Positions 37,701 through 46,100 of a stretch of DNA of 64,000 nt are shown piece by piece. The DNA comes from Phoronis australis (taxonomy: Eukaryota > Phoronida > Phoronidae): the NCBI GenBank assembly GCA_002633005.1, contig NMRA01000115.1:668899-732898 (forward strand), given 5' to 3'. The position numbers and the translations under genes are program-made. The notes beneath the pieces are model-generated. The model was not told where the DNA came from and did no database searches. It saw only the letters and a program-made list of their open reading frames with translations. Positions within the stretch are counted from its first letter, which is position 1, and every line of letters begins with the position of its first letter.

Positions 37701-40606
37701 TTTATTTACACGTGTCCGTTAACTGCACTAAAGTTATATGTTTAGAACTTAACTTTTATTCACACGTGTCCGTTAACTGCACAAAAGTCATATGTTTAGA
37801 ACTTAACTTTTATTCACAAATGTTTACTGTATAATTGATGTAGGGCTAGGACTTAACTTTTAATCACCACATCATGTCTGTTTACTGTACCACAGATGCA
37901 GATATAGAACGCAACTTTAACCACATCATGTTATTTACTTTTATTGACCACATCAAGTCTGTTTACTATACCACAGATGCAGGTTTAGAACTCAACTTTA
38001 ATCACATCATGTTATTTCTAATCCCATCATGCCTGTTTAATATGCAATCAATGCAGGCTTAGAACTTTCCATCTCGCAAGCAAATTTTTGCGTGTTGAAT
38101 TTTGAACTTGAAACAAAACCAATCACTTGGTGGTTAGTTTCCTTTAGCTATAAAGATCATGTTTATTGTTTTAGATGTAGACTTTATTATGATAAACTCA
38201 AAAAGCACTAGTTCAGATCAAGTGCTTTTAAAACATTCATCAGGTGCTTGTGCAGATGTCTTGTACACCATTCAGCAGAGTCCAACTGCCTCCCTTGTAA
38301 GAGCTTGATTTTGCAACTTCAAGGTCTTCCAAGCTCACACAGAAAATACTACAGGAAGTAAACAACAGGAAATCACAAATATCGTAAGCAGGGCTTGGAA
38401 TGGCCAATGACGAAAAAGAACCAAATTTTCCAGGTGATGTATCGTTCCACAAATAAATTAGGTTGTGTGATAGAAATATTCTTTGTGTTGTAAAATTTAA
38501 CTGAAATAAACATTTTTGCATGAATAAAGTCAAAATAATAATTCCAAGTCTTGCATACGGGGCACAATTGCGTTTGTCTGTCTCGGGTGAACCTGTACAC
38601 GGGACATTGGGCTTGAGAGGAGGAAATCCTAATTTTCCGATCTCAAATGAACTTACGAACATTTGCTTGCTGAGCTCGCAGGTTTTTCAGTTTAGGTCTC
38701 TCGTTTATTAAATTTTTGCGGCTCTTGCCGACGAGCTTTGGCGACTTCAGTTCCCTTTTGGCGACTTGCGAATTTTGTCATGACACATAAATTTGGCGAG
38801 TTGACGTTATGCTTTAAGCGTCAAGCTATGCTCATTAAAATTCATGCTCAAAAATTAAACAACCCAGTACCGACTTGTGCTCAATAATTGAGGAAGTGTG
38901 GCACCATGTTCTGTTCTTAGCAAGTCAAGAATTACCATAGTTTACCCATTTAATTTTCTACCTTAAAACAAGCATGTTACTAAAGTACCGAAAGCCAGAT
39001 AAAATTACATTTTGATGGCATGTCGACAACGATTCTAACAATATCTGGGTGGTGTGAAATTTGCCGAGTTGATTTTTCCCGTCTTAAATGTGCACCAAAA
39101 ACTCATTTAAATTTCCACAGAAAAAGAATAGGCAAAAATATGAAGTGCAAAACAGAATGAATTAAGCAACATAGTTTAAACAATCGTCAAAAATTGCTTT
39201 GTGAGTTTCACCTCCAACTTTTTTCTTGGTACAGACATAATGCTGACATTACTTTAACATAATCAACAGGTGGCGCTGCTAGACCACAACAAAGAATGGT
39301 CAAAATGCATACTCAATAAAATTAAATTGACCAATACTTTTTAAGTCACAAAATAAAAAAAAATTTACAAGTCATATTAATAAGCCAAAGATTAAAATCA
39401 CCTTATTTCAACATTGACTGATGGACTTTGTTTCGTCAAAGTAAATTAGTAACACTTTTTGAAACTAAACAAGAAATAATTTATTTACTTTTATTAAAAA
39501 AACCAAGTGCATGTAAGAGACCAGTATATGTTTATTGTAACAACAGAGAGAAGTTTAAAGGTATCCTACAGACTTCTTGAACTTTACTAGATTTCACCAG
39601 AGCTACAAGACAACAAAATCTGTTGTTTTTGAGATGCTATTATTATTAGCTAATTCTCATCGAAGTCCGCTTAACATTCGTTGAAATCAAGGCCGCTAAC
39701 TTTACCATTTATATACACTCAAAATGGGAAGAATTTATCTTCCCCAACACAGCAACATTAGATGTACAAATCCACATTGTGGCTCATCTCAGAAAATTTA
39801 CCTTTTCTCGTCGAAACTGTCTCTTAAATAAATTGACAATTCCTTGGTAGGCTTAGTAAAAGACACAGGATTGCAAATGAAAAATTGAGAAGCAGTATGC
39901 AGCCACAGTATTAGACTTCTACATTTCAGCACACATCTGTAAGATTTTTAAGGGAGTTTCTGATATCGGGAAAATATGGCAGTTGGGGATCTATGATATG
40001 ATGTCGTCTGCTTAAAACATTTTGAACGGATATCATAGAATGTCAATACAGTAAGAAAACCTGTCACTATAATAATAGAGGTGGAAAAGCTAAAATGTTG
40101 AACTTTGCCAACGTCTACATTTTCTAACATTCATTTAAGACAAAATTGTTTGCATAGCCATCAAAAACATCTCAATCTATTTCATTTTGAACAGATTGAG
40201 ATTCAGAACTAATATTCGACAAAGTCCATGGCAAATTATTGTCATCATGCAATTCAAATCAAACAAAGTCTTTTTGATATTCTGCCATTTCAAATAATTT
40301 AAGGATGGTTCACTTGAAACAAAGTGATAGTTTTGTAAAACGTAAACAAGTTAACAAATGCTGAGACATCAAAAATCGTAGAAAACCAAGAAACACTGGA
40401 ATCCAACATCACACACACACCACTGACTGTTGAGAGTTGAAAGTCAACATGGCGTTCACAGTTGTTACGAAAGATAAGTAAATTTGGTAACTTACGTCCT
40501 TTCCTACCCTTTGCATGTCATTCTGCAGTGGTCTTCTGGACTTCAGCGACAAAAATGTATCCGGGGGATCATCATCAGGCTCTAAACTGTGCCTAGTTTT
40601 GACCAT
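16075..40606 (-). CDS. ATAD2: ATPase family AAA domain-containing protein 2 / 2B (bromodomain AAA+ protein)
   Basis: This is a nuclear AAA+ ATPase whose bromodomain binds acetylated histones; in vertebrates it is a chromatin co-regulator. Exons, 5' to 3': 40496-40606, 37421-37494, 36839-37058, 36349-36484, 32073-32153, 31507-31618, 28908-29021, 28378-28489, 27603-27744, 27140-27288, 25702-25950, 24720-24810, 23906-24229, 23478-23607, 22621-22807, 21872-22193, 21372-21565, 20823-20982, 19916-20038, 18089-18843, 16075-16110. All phases agree, giving 1273 residues (human paralogs are about 1390 and 1458). An acidic N-terminal region precedes AAA1, with Walker A GPPGTGKT near 365-372 and Walker B IIFFDE ending at 430. 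The AAA1 arginine region is [12 protein letters not shown]2 is degenerate (GQPSLGQS), as in the family. The bromodomain spans about 865-975 with its acetyl-lysine-binding Asn near 963 (EYNP). A basic NLS-like stretch and three TPVRE repeats follow. ATAD2 and ATAD2B cannot be separated; probably the single pre-duplication gene. Confidence 0.95.
16648..16713 (-). repeat. Pure (CAG)22 microsatellite in last ATAD2 intron
   Basis: Twenty-two uninterrupted CTG units on the plus strand read as CAG on the ATAD2 sense strand. The tract lies in the 16111-18088 intron between the last two coding exons, so it is not translated in the main transcript. The Leu and Ser homopolymer frames around it are side effects of the repeat. 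Confidence 0.95.
19470..19619 (+). repeat. tRNA-derived SINE-like repeat
   Basis: A perfect T-arm (GTGGG, 7-base loop, CCCAC) contains the B-box GGTTCGAGTCC at 19523-19533. An A-box-like GTGGCCTGGTTG lies upstream. The ends GCAGTGTG and CACACTGC pair, but five extra bases separate the T-arm from the 3' strand, so it is not a normal tRNA. An AT-rich tail with AATAAAG and a run of A follows. It lies in the ATAD2 intron between 18844 and 19915. Confidence 0.6.
23030..23394. mobile_element. TTAA-type MITE, copy a (ATAD2 intron)
   Basis: The left end is TTAAAAGGATACCAAACC and the right end is an inverted version (ATTAGTATCCTTTTCA). The interior is shared with the element at 27949-28288: a CTCCTCACAAAGTCTGCTAAA-like segment, GGGCAAG and GACCTA blocks, and a CAGGTGAC block. 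No coding frame is seen. The TTAA at the edges suggests a piggyBac- or Kolobok-mobilised element. Confidence 0.65.
25315..25682. repeat. Degenerate short tandem repeat in ATAD2 intron
   Basis: Units resembling TTCAATCTCCATCACAGA recur more than ten times with many substitutions. The end holds two copies of a 26-base CAGTGTCCNTCAACGCCCCG-type unit, just before the exon that starts at 25702. It is non-coding. Confidence 0.6.
26284..27082. mobile_element. hAT-type non-autonomous element with 8-bp target duplication
   Basis: The direct repeat ACCCTAGC occupies 26276-26283 and 27083-27090. The inverted ends are CAGGGCTTCATCCA and TGCATGAAGGCCTG. Near both ends the motif GGGCGTCC (or GGGTGTCC) followed by AAA or AT recurs about seven times, as expected of subterminal transposase-binding sites. 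No transposase frame remains. A single N is at 26388. It lies in the ATAD2 intron 25951-27139. A fragment of the same family is at about 44985-45045. Confidence 0.85.
27949..28288. mobile_element. TTAA-type MITE, copy b (ATAD2 intron)
   Basis: Begins TTAAAAGGATACCAAACCC and ends GGGTTTAGTGTCCTTTAA, so TTAA is at both edges and the ends are inverted. It shares its interior with the copy at 23030-23394 in the same orientation. There is no coding capacity. Confidence 0.75.
29085..29581 (-). mobile_element. hAT-like non-autonomous element, copy 2
   Basis: The ends CAGGGCTTGGAAT and ATTCCAAGACCTG are inverted, and the 6-base target repeat CAACCT is at 29079-29084 and 29582-29587. The interior is the reverse complement of the copy at 7096-7602, ending in GCGGAAAT-rich sequence. 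It lies in the ATAD2 intron 29022-31506. Confidence 0.88.
29770..31270. repeat. Degenerate tandem array, about 145-bp period, interrupted by a hAT-like insertion
   Basis: Units share a LGGTAGATATAGAG-like part (GGNACTTGGTAGATA), a run of A-rich sequence and a core of the form GCCACTAGGNGGC. Cores lie near 29778, 29911, 30056, 30200, 30345, 30495 and, beyond the insertion at 30606-31107, at 31145. Spacing is 133-150 bases, mostly 144-145, once the 508-base insertion is removed. It is non-coding. The core resembles the CTCF motif. A second, inverted block lies at 46845-47180. Confidence 0.7.
30606..31107 (-). mobile_element. hAT-like non-autonomous element, copy 3 (inside the 145-bp array)
   Basis: The inverted ends are CAGGGCTTGGAAT and ATTCCAAGCCCTG, a perfect 13-base match. 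The target repeat is TCTGTG (30600-30605) against TCTGTA (31108-31113). It has the same orientation as copy 2 and interrupts the 145-bp repeat array, so it is younger than the array. Confidence 0.9.
32223..35975. mobile_element. TA-flanked DNA element with GCCGACC/GGTCGGC subterminal palindromes
   Basis: The left end CAGCACACATCACGAA and right end TTCATGATGTGTGCTG are inverted and flanked by TA (32221-32222, 35976-35977). Both ends hold dense arrays of GCCGACC and its complement. Positions 32223-32905 match 57563-58282. An 858-base run of N at 32906-33763 hides the middle. No transposase domain was recognised in the visible 2.2 kb on the right. It fills most of the ATAD2 intron 32154-36348. 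The TA duplication would suit a Tc1/mariner-like or other TA-targeting superfamily, unassigned here. Confidence 0.75.
32906..33763. other. Assembly gap (858 N)
   Basis: An uninterrupted run of N. Frames reported across it are artefacts. The related copy at 57563 suggests that the missing part begins with sequence like 58283 onward. Confidence 0.99.
37629..38060. repeat. 54-bp minisatellite in ATAD2 intron 1
   Basis: The motif TGTTTAGAACTTAACTTTTA starts at 37631, 37685, 37739 and 37793, so the period is exactly 54 bases. Degenerate longer units continue to about 38060 with TAGAACTCAACTTTAA-type sequence. Because 54 is a multiple of three, one frame reads an 18-residue repeat (consensus like [18 protein letters not shown]), but no signs of a gene surround it. 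Confidence 0.9.
38389..38553 (+). mobile_element. Short MITE sharing the CAGGGCTTGGAAT ends
   Basis: The 165-base element has ends CAGGGCTTGGAAT and ATTCCAAGTCTTG. Flanking hexamers CGTAAG and CATACG match at four of six positions. Its interior differs from the 500-bp family but is related, inverted, to about 44237-44392. It lies in ATAD2 intron 1. Confidence 0.7.
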
Positions 40607-41327
40607 AATTGTCGTAGAAATGCACGAGACTTACAAACATTTGTTCAATAAGAAGGTCGAAGTGCACACTTTCTCAGTTCGTCCGCGTCACAACATAGAG
40701 CAGCTTACGTCACTGTGACAATCTGTAAAACAGTCCAAAGGTAATTACAATATTCAAAAGTTGGCTTTTGCTGGTTTCCGGTGTCGCAGACTCATTTAAC
40801 TTTGGTCACCGACTTTATTATAACAGAAAACACGCGGAGTGGTAAGCACTGGCTGACTTCGGTGACATCACGAATATGGCGGGAAGTACTATTTCAAAAA
40901 TTCCGCCAAAAAGAAATTTCTTTGAAGAAGGATCCTGTGGCTTGTGTAATGTTATCTACGGGTATTTCTTTAGACCGGCCCCTAGTGGATGTGGGGTAAT
41001 GAAAAATACGGGTAAATCATTCACAGATAGCATCTGTAGTGTGATTTAGCAGACGTCTTTGTTCTGTTGACCCATTTTTCTGATCCAACATATTTACCAT
41101 TTCCCGGAAGTTTCAGGTGCGCGTGCTCGACGACAAAGTTTCGAACTTGCGTTTTCGCTGGCATGAGTGCCTTGTGTTGTGATTAGCCTGCTCGCAGGCG
41201 AACTGTAGATGAAGACTTCTGTACGTGCACGTTGACTGTATATAGTGGACTAGTATTGTCTGGTGTACTTAGATATAGAAAGCTTAGAAATCGAAGGCAA
41301 AGCTGACTAGACTGATTCCCCGTCTGT

Positions 41328-41963
41328 GTAGACAATCATTGACCAGGCATCGTCTCTGCTGACGCAGCCAGTGGCAGTAGAGTAGGCAATTACATCGCCC
41401 TGGATGCCGCAGGCGTAGAGACGATGGAGCTCTTATAGGTGCTTCATACGACGGAAGCTTTTCGGGGAATTATACCTCACACTGACTAAAACATCATGCC
41501 TTTTGCGCATAGGGACACCTTAGTTCTTAATTAGGAGGTCATCAATGTAAATTTAATAATTCCTTCCACTCGAGCAAATACTCCCAGCCTGCTATCAAAC
41601 TTTTTTTCGAGCAGTCCCTTGTTCAGTTCCCAAAATTGGTAACTCGCCATTTTTAACACTGCACTGACAGGTGGCATGACGCATGTATCCCCTAGCGTGC
41701 GCAGTGCGAAAATGGCGAGTTACCAATTTTGCGAACTGAACGAGGGACTGCTCGAAAAAAAAGCTTGAAACTAGAGTATTTGTTGGAGTTGGAAGGAATT
41801 AAATTCGTGGATGACCTCCTGAGGTGTCCCTCTATGTACAAAAGGTATTTATAACAACGTGACTTCGTTGTTTTATTCAGTGCAAGGTATAATTTGCCAA
41901 AAATCTTCCGGCATACGAAGCACCAATAGGAGCAGCCAGCAGAGACGATGGTCATTGTCTACC
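41328..41963. mobile_element. Foldback (long inverted repeat) element I
   Basis: The left half is an inverted copy of the right half. Outer blocks are GTAGACAAT ... ATTGTCTAC. The inner arms at 41607-41655 and 41709-41755 pair almost perfectly around a 53-base spacer (TCGAGCAGTCCC against GGGACTGCTCGA). No frame is coding. Related elements follow at 42081 and 42571, and a fragment opens the window. Confidence 0.85.
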
Positions 41964-42080
41964 GTCTGTGCTGCTTTCTCTCGCGTAACTGGACTTTGTA
42001 GCCGTCTCAACTAGCAGTATAATAGACAGTGACCGCCGGCAACATCTCTAGCTGGCCCTGGTAGAAACGTTGCTTTATAC

Positions 42081-42521
42081 ACCGGAATTTGGTGAATTAT
42101 ACTTCACACTGATTAAACAATCAAAGTCACGTTGTTATAAGTACATTTTGCGCATTAGGCTGTTCATTTCGATTCCTTCCAACTCGAACAGATGCTCTCA
42201 TAATAAAACTTTTTCTTCGAGCAGTCCTTTGTTCAGTTGCCCAAATCGGCTAGGGCATTTTTAGCAACGCGCGCGTTTCTGGTGTGCGCGGTAAAAATAG
42301 GAGCACTTGCAGTGTAAAAATGGCCTGTTGCCGAATTTAGGCAACTGAACTAAGGACTGGTGGAAGAAAAAGTTTGTTTAGGGGTCGTATTTGTTCGAGT
42401 TGGAAGAAATTAAAGATATCGACGGCCTTTTTAAGGTGTCTCTCTTTGCACAAAGGTAATTATGACAACATGACTTAGGTGTTTTAATCAGTGTGAGGCA
42501 TAGTTCGCTCAAAAGCTTCTG
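42081..42521. mobile_element. Foldback element II
   Basis: A diverged complete copy of element I in the same orientation. The left arm begins ACCGGAATTTGGTGAATTAT and the right arm ends CATAGTTCGCTCAAAAGCTT. The centre is a GC-rich spacer (GCAACGCGCGCGTTTC). Confidence 0.8.
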
Positions 42522-42570
42522 TCGCTAGTCGGGCCAGGTAGAGACGGTGGCCTTAGACCCTTTATGTGCA

Positions 42571-42785
42571 GAAAACTTTTTGGCAAATTATCTCGCACTG
42601 ATTAAACTCTTTAAGCCATGTTCTTACCTGCCTTTTGCACATAGATGGACACCTTAGGAGGCCGTTGATGTATTCAATTCTTCTCAGCTGGAACAAATAG
42701 TCCCACAATCAACTTTATTTTTGAGCTTTCTTTCATTTAGGTGCCCAAATCGGCAACTGGCCATTTTTACACTGTACGTCCCAGG
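42571..42785. mobile_element. Foldback element III, left arm only
   Basis: Matches the left arms of elements I and II from the outer GCAAATTAT block to CGGCAACTGGCCATTTTTAC, then stops where the hairpin spacer would begin. The right arm is missing. Confidence 0.75.
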
Positions 42786-43168
42786 AGATATGCTATTTTC
42801 CTTGGTGTCAAGACCAATACATTCAGTATTTTCGCAGTTAAACGATCAAAATGAAGTTTGGTGATTCAGATGAGATGTGATTTTAAGTTTGGGAATTAAG
42901 AACTGATGGTGCTCGATGCTTAAAGTTCTCCCTTTGACATGCCAGTCATCGAGTTGTAACAAACTGTCAATTGTTACCAAGCTCCAAATGGACCACTACC
43001 ATCAGTAAGAAGCTAGTCAACATTAGAACTGGTAGAGGTCTGACTTAAGCTAGTTTCTTTGGCCGAAAACAGTTTTGTGTATCTGACTTTAATTTTATAG
43101 ACTAACTGACTCATGGCGTTCAGTTTGTTTTGAGTGCTTTGTTTACATGTCCGTACATTGTTTTTCAG

Positions 43169-46100
43169 GACATTCTTATCAACCTCTTGAAGTGTCTGAT
43201 AGCACACTACGCAGTATTTTACATTGTAGCTGCTATCTGCTATGGAGCATTCAGGTATATTGCCAAACTTAATCTATTTAAACTAGTTCTCAAAATACCT
43301 TTAATATGTTTAATGATGATTATTATAAATAATTACAATAGTTTTGCTATTAAAGCGTTAATCCTAGTGTTTTTATATGTGCATGATTTTTGCTTCATCA
43401 ACTACTTATTGGTCCATCAATTGTTTATTTTTGCTTTTGTTGCTCAGAATTGAAACAGCATTGAACATATTAAGTCATCACTTGAGAGGAAGGGGTTTGG
43501 AAAGGACAATTCATGGTAAGGAAGGGGCTATCGATGGCGAGGAAGGGGCGTTAGACTCATGGTGACATCGTCATATGGGTTATCAGTACATATCGTTGGG
43601 AAACTAGGTCACCTTCTAGTGGAATTTACTAATAGATTTGTCCCACATTACAAAGCAACACTCTTGCTGTATTTACGCACAATGCCGTAAACATCTGTAA
43701 GGCACATTTGCTGCCTCGTTTTCATGCCACTGGAGTTTCACATTCATTGGTATTTATTGTTGTCTGGTTCTTAAGTTTTTCTCTGTTGCATCCGTCGAAG
43801 TATTACTGCAGCTGTGCTGTGGGCTGCAACTCCGATGTAAGAAAACTGGACAAATACCCATGGATGCGCGATCTGAAATTCTTCACCTTCAAGACATCAA
43901 TGAGAGACATGAAAATATGTCTTGATTTCCAAAACAAGGTCACACACTTTCTTATCTCCGGGACAGTGAGATCTATCGCCGTGTAATCCGGGACTGCCCT
44001 ATTCTGAATCAAGGACCTGGTGTTTCCCGTTTCCAAGATTTGATCATATTCCAGTAGGCTTACTTTATAAAAATGTGCACAGACCAATGACTGGTCCACT
44101 GCATCAGTGGTTAAACAGGGGGGTGACTGGAATGAAATTTTCGTCTTTTAATAGGATTTCCTTTTTTGGTTTCGATTTCCTCTTATTTGACTTTCTGTTT
44201 CTTCTTTTTTCTTCTCTTTTTATCATTCTGATTTCCATTCATGCAAAAACATTCAGTTCTGATCAGTTAAATTTTATAACACAAAAAAAAATATTTCGTT
44301 CACGCAAGCCCATTTGTGGAACAATGCATCACCAAGAAATTTTTCCTCTTTTTTGTCATTGGTCATTCCAAGCCCATGTAATTAGAAGGTTGATATCATT
44401 ATTACGGTCGATGACAGAGGTGAGAGGTGGTTATGGTGTATCAAATTTTGGATGACGTAATGTGTGAACGCTCCCAAATCGAGAACTGTGCTTTCAAGTT
44501 GAATTGAGTGCTGTTTAGGTCATATGACGATTACCTTGGGTCATTCTGTTTCACACCATGATGAGGGTCAAGTGTTGATTTAGTTCTGTTATCTCAAAAG
44601 GTCTTTAAAGAAGACTGGCATAGCACTGTTTTTTATGGTGATACGGTTTTACTGAGGTTGGAATGGATTAATAGTTGTTATTTTTGACTTAGACATAATA
44701 AGAATGAAGTAGTTTAAGTCAAAATTTAGAATTTAGCCATATTTGTCTGATGCAGCGCTCATTACTTTAAATTACACCTGTCAAGCTGGACTTGAAAAAT
44801 TTCTTGAAAGTGTCAGTTTTCGTATTGGAATCGAGTCGATGATCGAATTAAACGAAGTGGCCAAGCTGTGGAAAGGCTAGCCAGCTTCCTGAACCATTAT
44901 TAAAATACTTGTGATTGACTTGTTCATAGTGTAGCATAGTGGTGTCGTGCTCAAGTGCAGACTCCACCCAGGTGTTTGTCGAGGATTTCAAAAAATAGGG
45001 TGTCCAAAATGGGTTTCCCAATGCCTCGGGGCATCCATGAGCCATCTAGTGAATGTTTTTTATGACTCCTAAGTCAAATTGCTGTTAGTGTAGTATGTTA
45101 TTCTTTGGGCAGGTCAATACGCTCCCTAAGTTGCTGCTGAAAAGTTAAGAGAGACACCTATGCTTGCTTGCTTTACGTGTGCATTCAAATACTCAACAGG
45201 GCGTCCTTACTAGGATGTCTAAATTTGAGCAAACTAACCATTGCCTGTTACTGACAAGTTTTTGTTAACAGATAACTGAAATTTTCATTGTTTGGCTTAT
45301 TTTTTTTCAGACTTGAAAATTTTGATGGTCGAATGCCATTCAATTTCATCACTTTTATTGAACTCCCAGAGTGCTGCAAGTCGTACACCCATGATCAATT
45401 AGGTAAATGTTTTGTATTGATGATCGCATCTAGACATGAAGTTGTAGGTATTTAATATGTTATCAGTCTCATGATCCATCAGTGGCCAACCAAAACCCTT
45501 GCAATTACGGTGCTGCATAGCTGACCAGGGCTCGATTTGGCATTCCGTAGCTCACCAGTATGACATCAGACCTGCTAAAAGTCACCACAAAATTGCCATG
45601 TACAAATCCAAGCATGTGGTCAAAATATTACAATATGTGAAGAGAGTGGAGTCAGAATTGTTCGTTTAAAAAAGCAGAAGTACTCATACCTGCACAGACA
45701 ACTTGTTCTGATCGTCTGCCTTTTCCTTAAGTATGAGCTGAGCATGCGCACCTTAGTGGACCTGAGGGGGATATAAGTCATTACTGAGTGGTCGATAAAC
45801 CCCTGATTTTCCATTCAACTGAAGAAAAAGGTCACCCGCGTATTGCGGTGGACATTCATTCTGTTCACTGGCCAACAATGCTTTGTTTGTGGAGTACGGG
45901 ACTTACACATATGTGGGCTTTCTGCGTTTTGGCGAAACCATCATTTTCGATTTGGCACCCTGGGAATTTTGCCGGGTCGCATTTAGCGAGTTGATGTTAT
46001 GCTAAGCTTTGACCCCTACAACTCCTAAATTCCAGCACAGTATAGGGCAGTTTCCATTAGTACATATTGTGTTATGCATGAAACGAAATAAGATTAAATT

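Larger units (their letters stand above)
40607..43168. other. Head-to-head region between ATAD2 and the TMEM244-like gene
   Basis: Both promoters should lie here. The first coding exon of the TMEM244-like gene is also expected here but was not identified: no short ATG frame with a phase-0 donor could be supported. Most of 41328-42785 is foldback repeat. Confidence 0.5.

Noticed and set aside
37562-37834. Protein with 18-residue repeats
   Set aside because: It is the 54-bp minisatellite read in one frame; no start context, homology or splice sites support a gene.
37629-37850. CRISPR-like array
   Set aside because: The repeats are contiguous without unique spacers, and the host is an animal.
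43708-44455. Plus and minus frames of 92-126 codons other than the THAP-like segment
   Set aside because: They overlap repeats and have no recognisable domain or splice support.
45529-45990. Further hAT-like fragments (CAGGGCTCGA and GCGAGTTGATGTTATGC segments)
   Set aside because: They resemble sequence near 38709-38830, but no ends or duplications could be defined.
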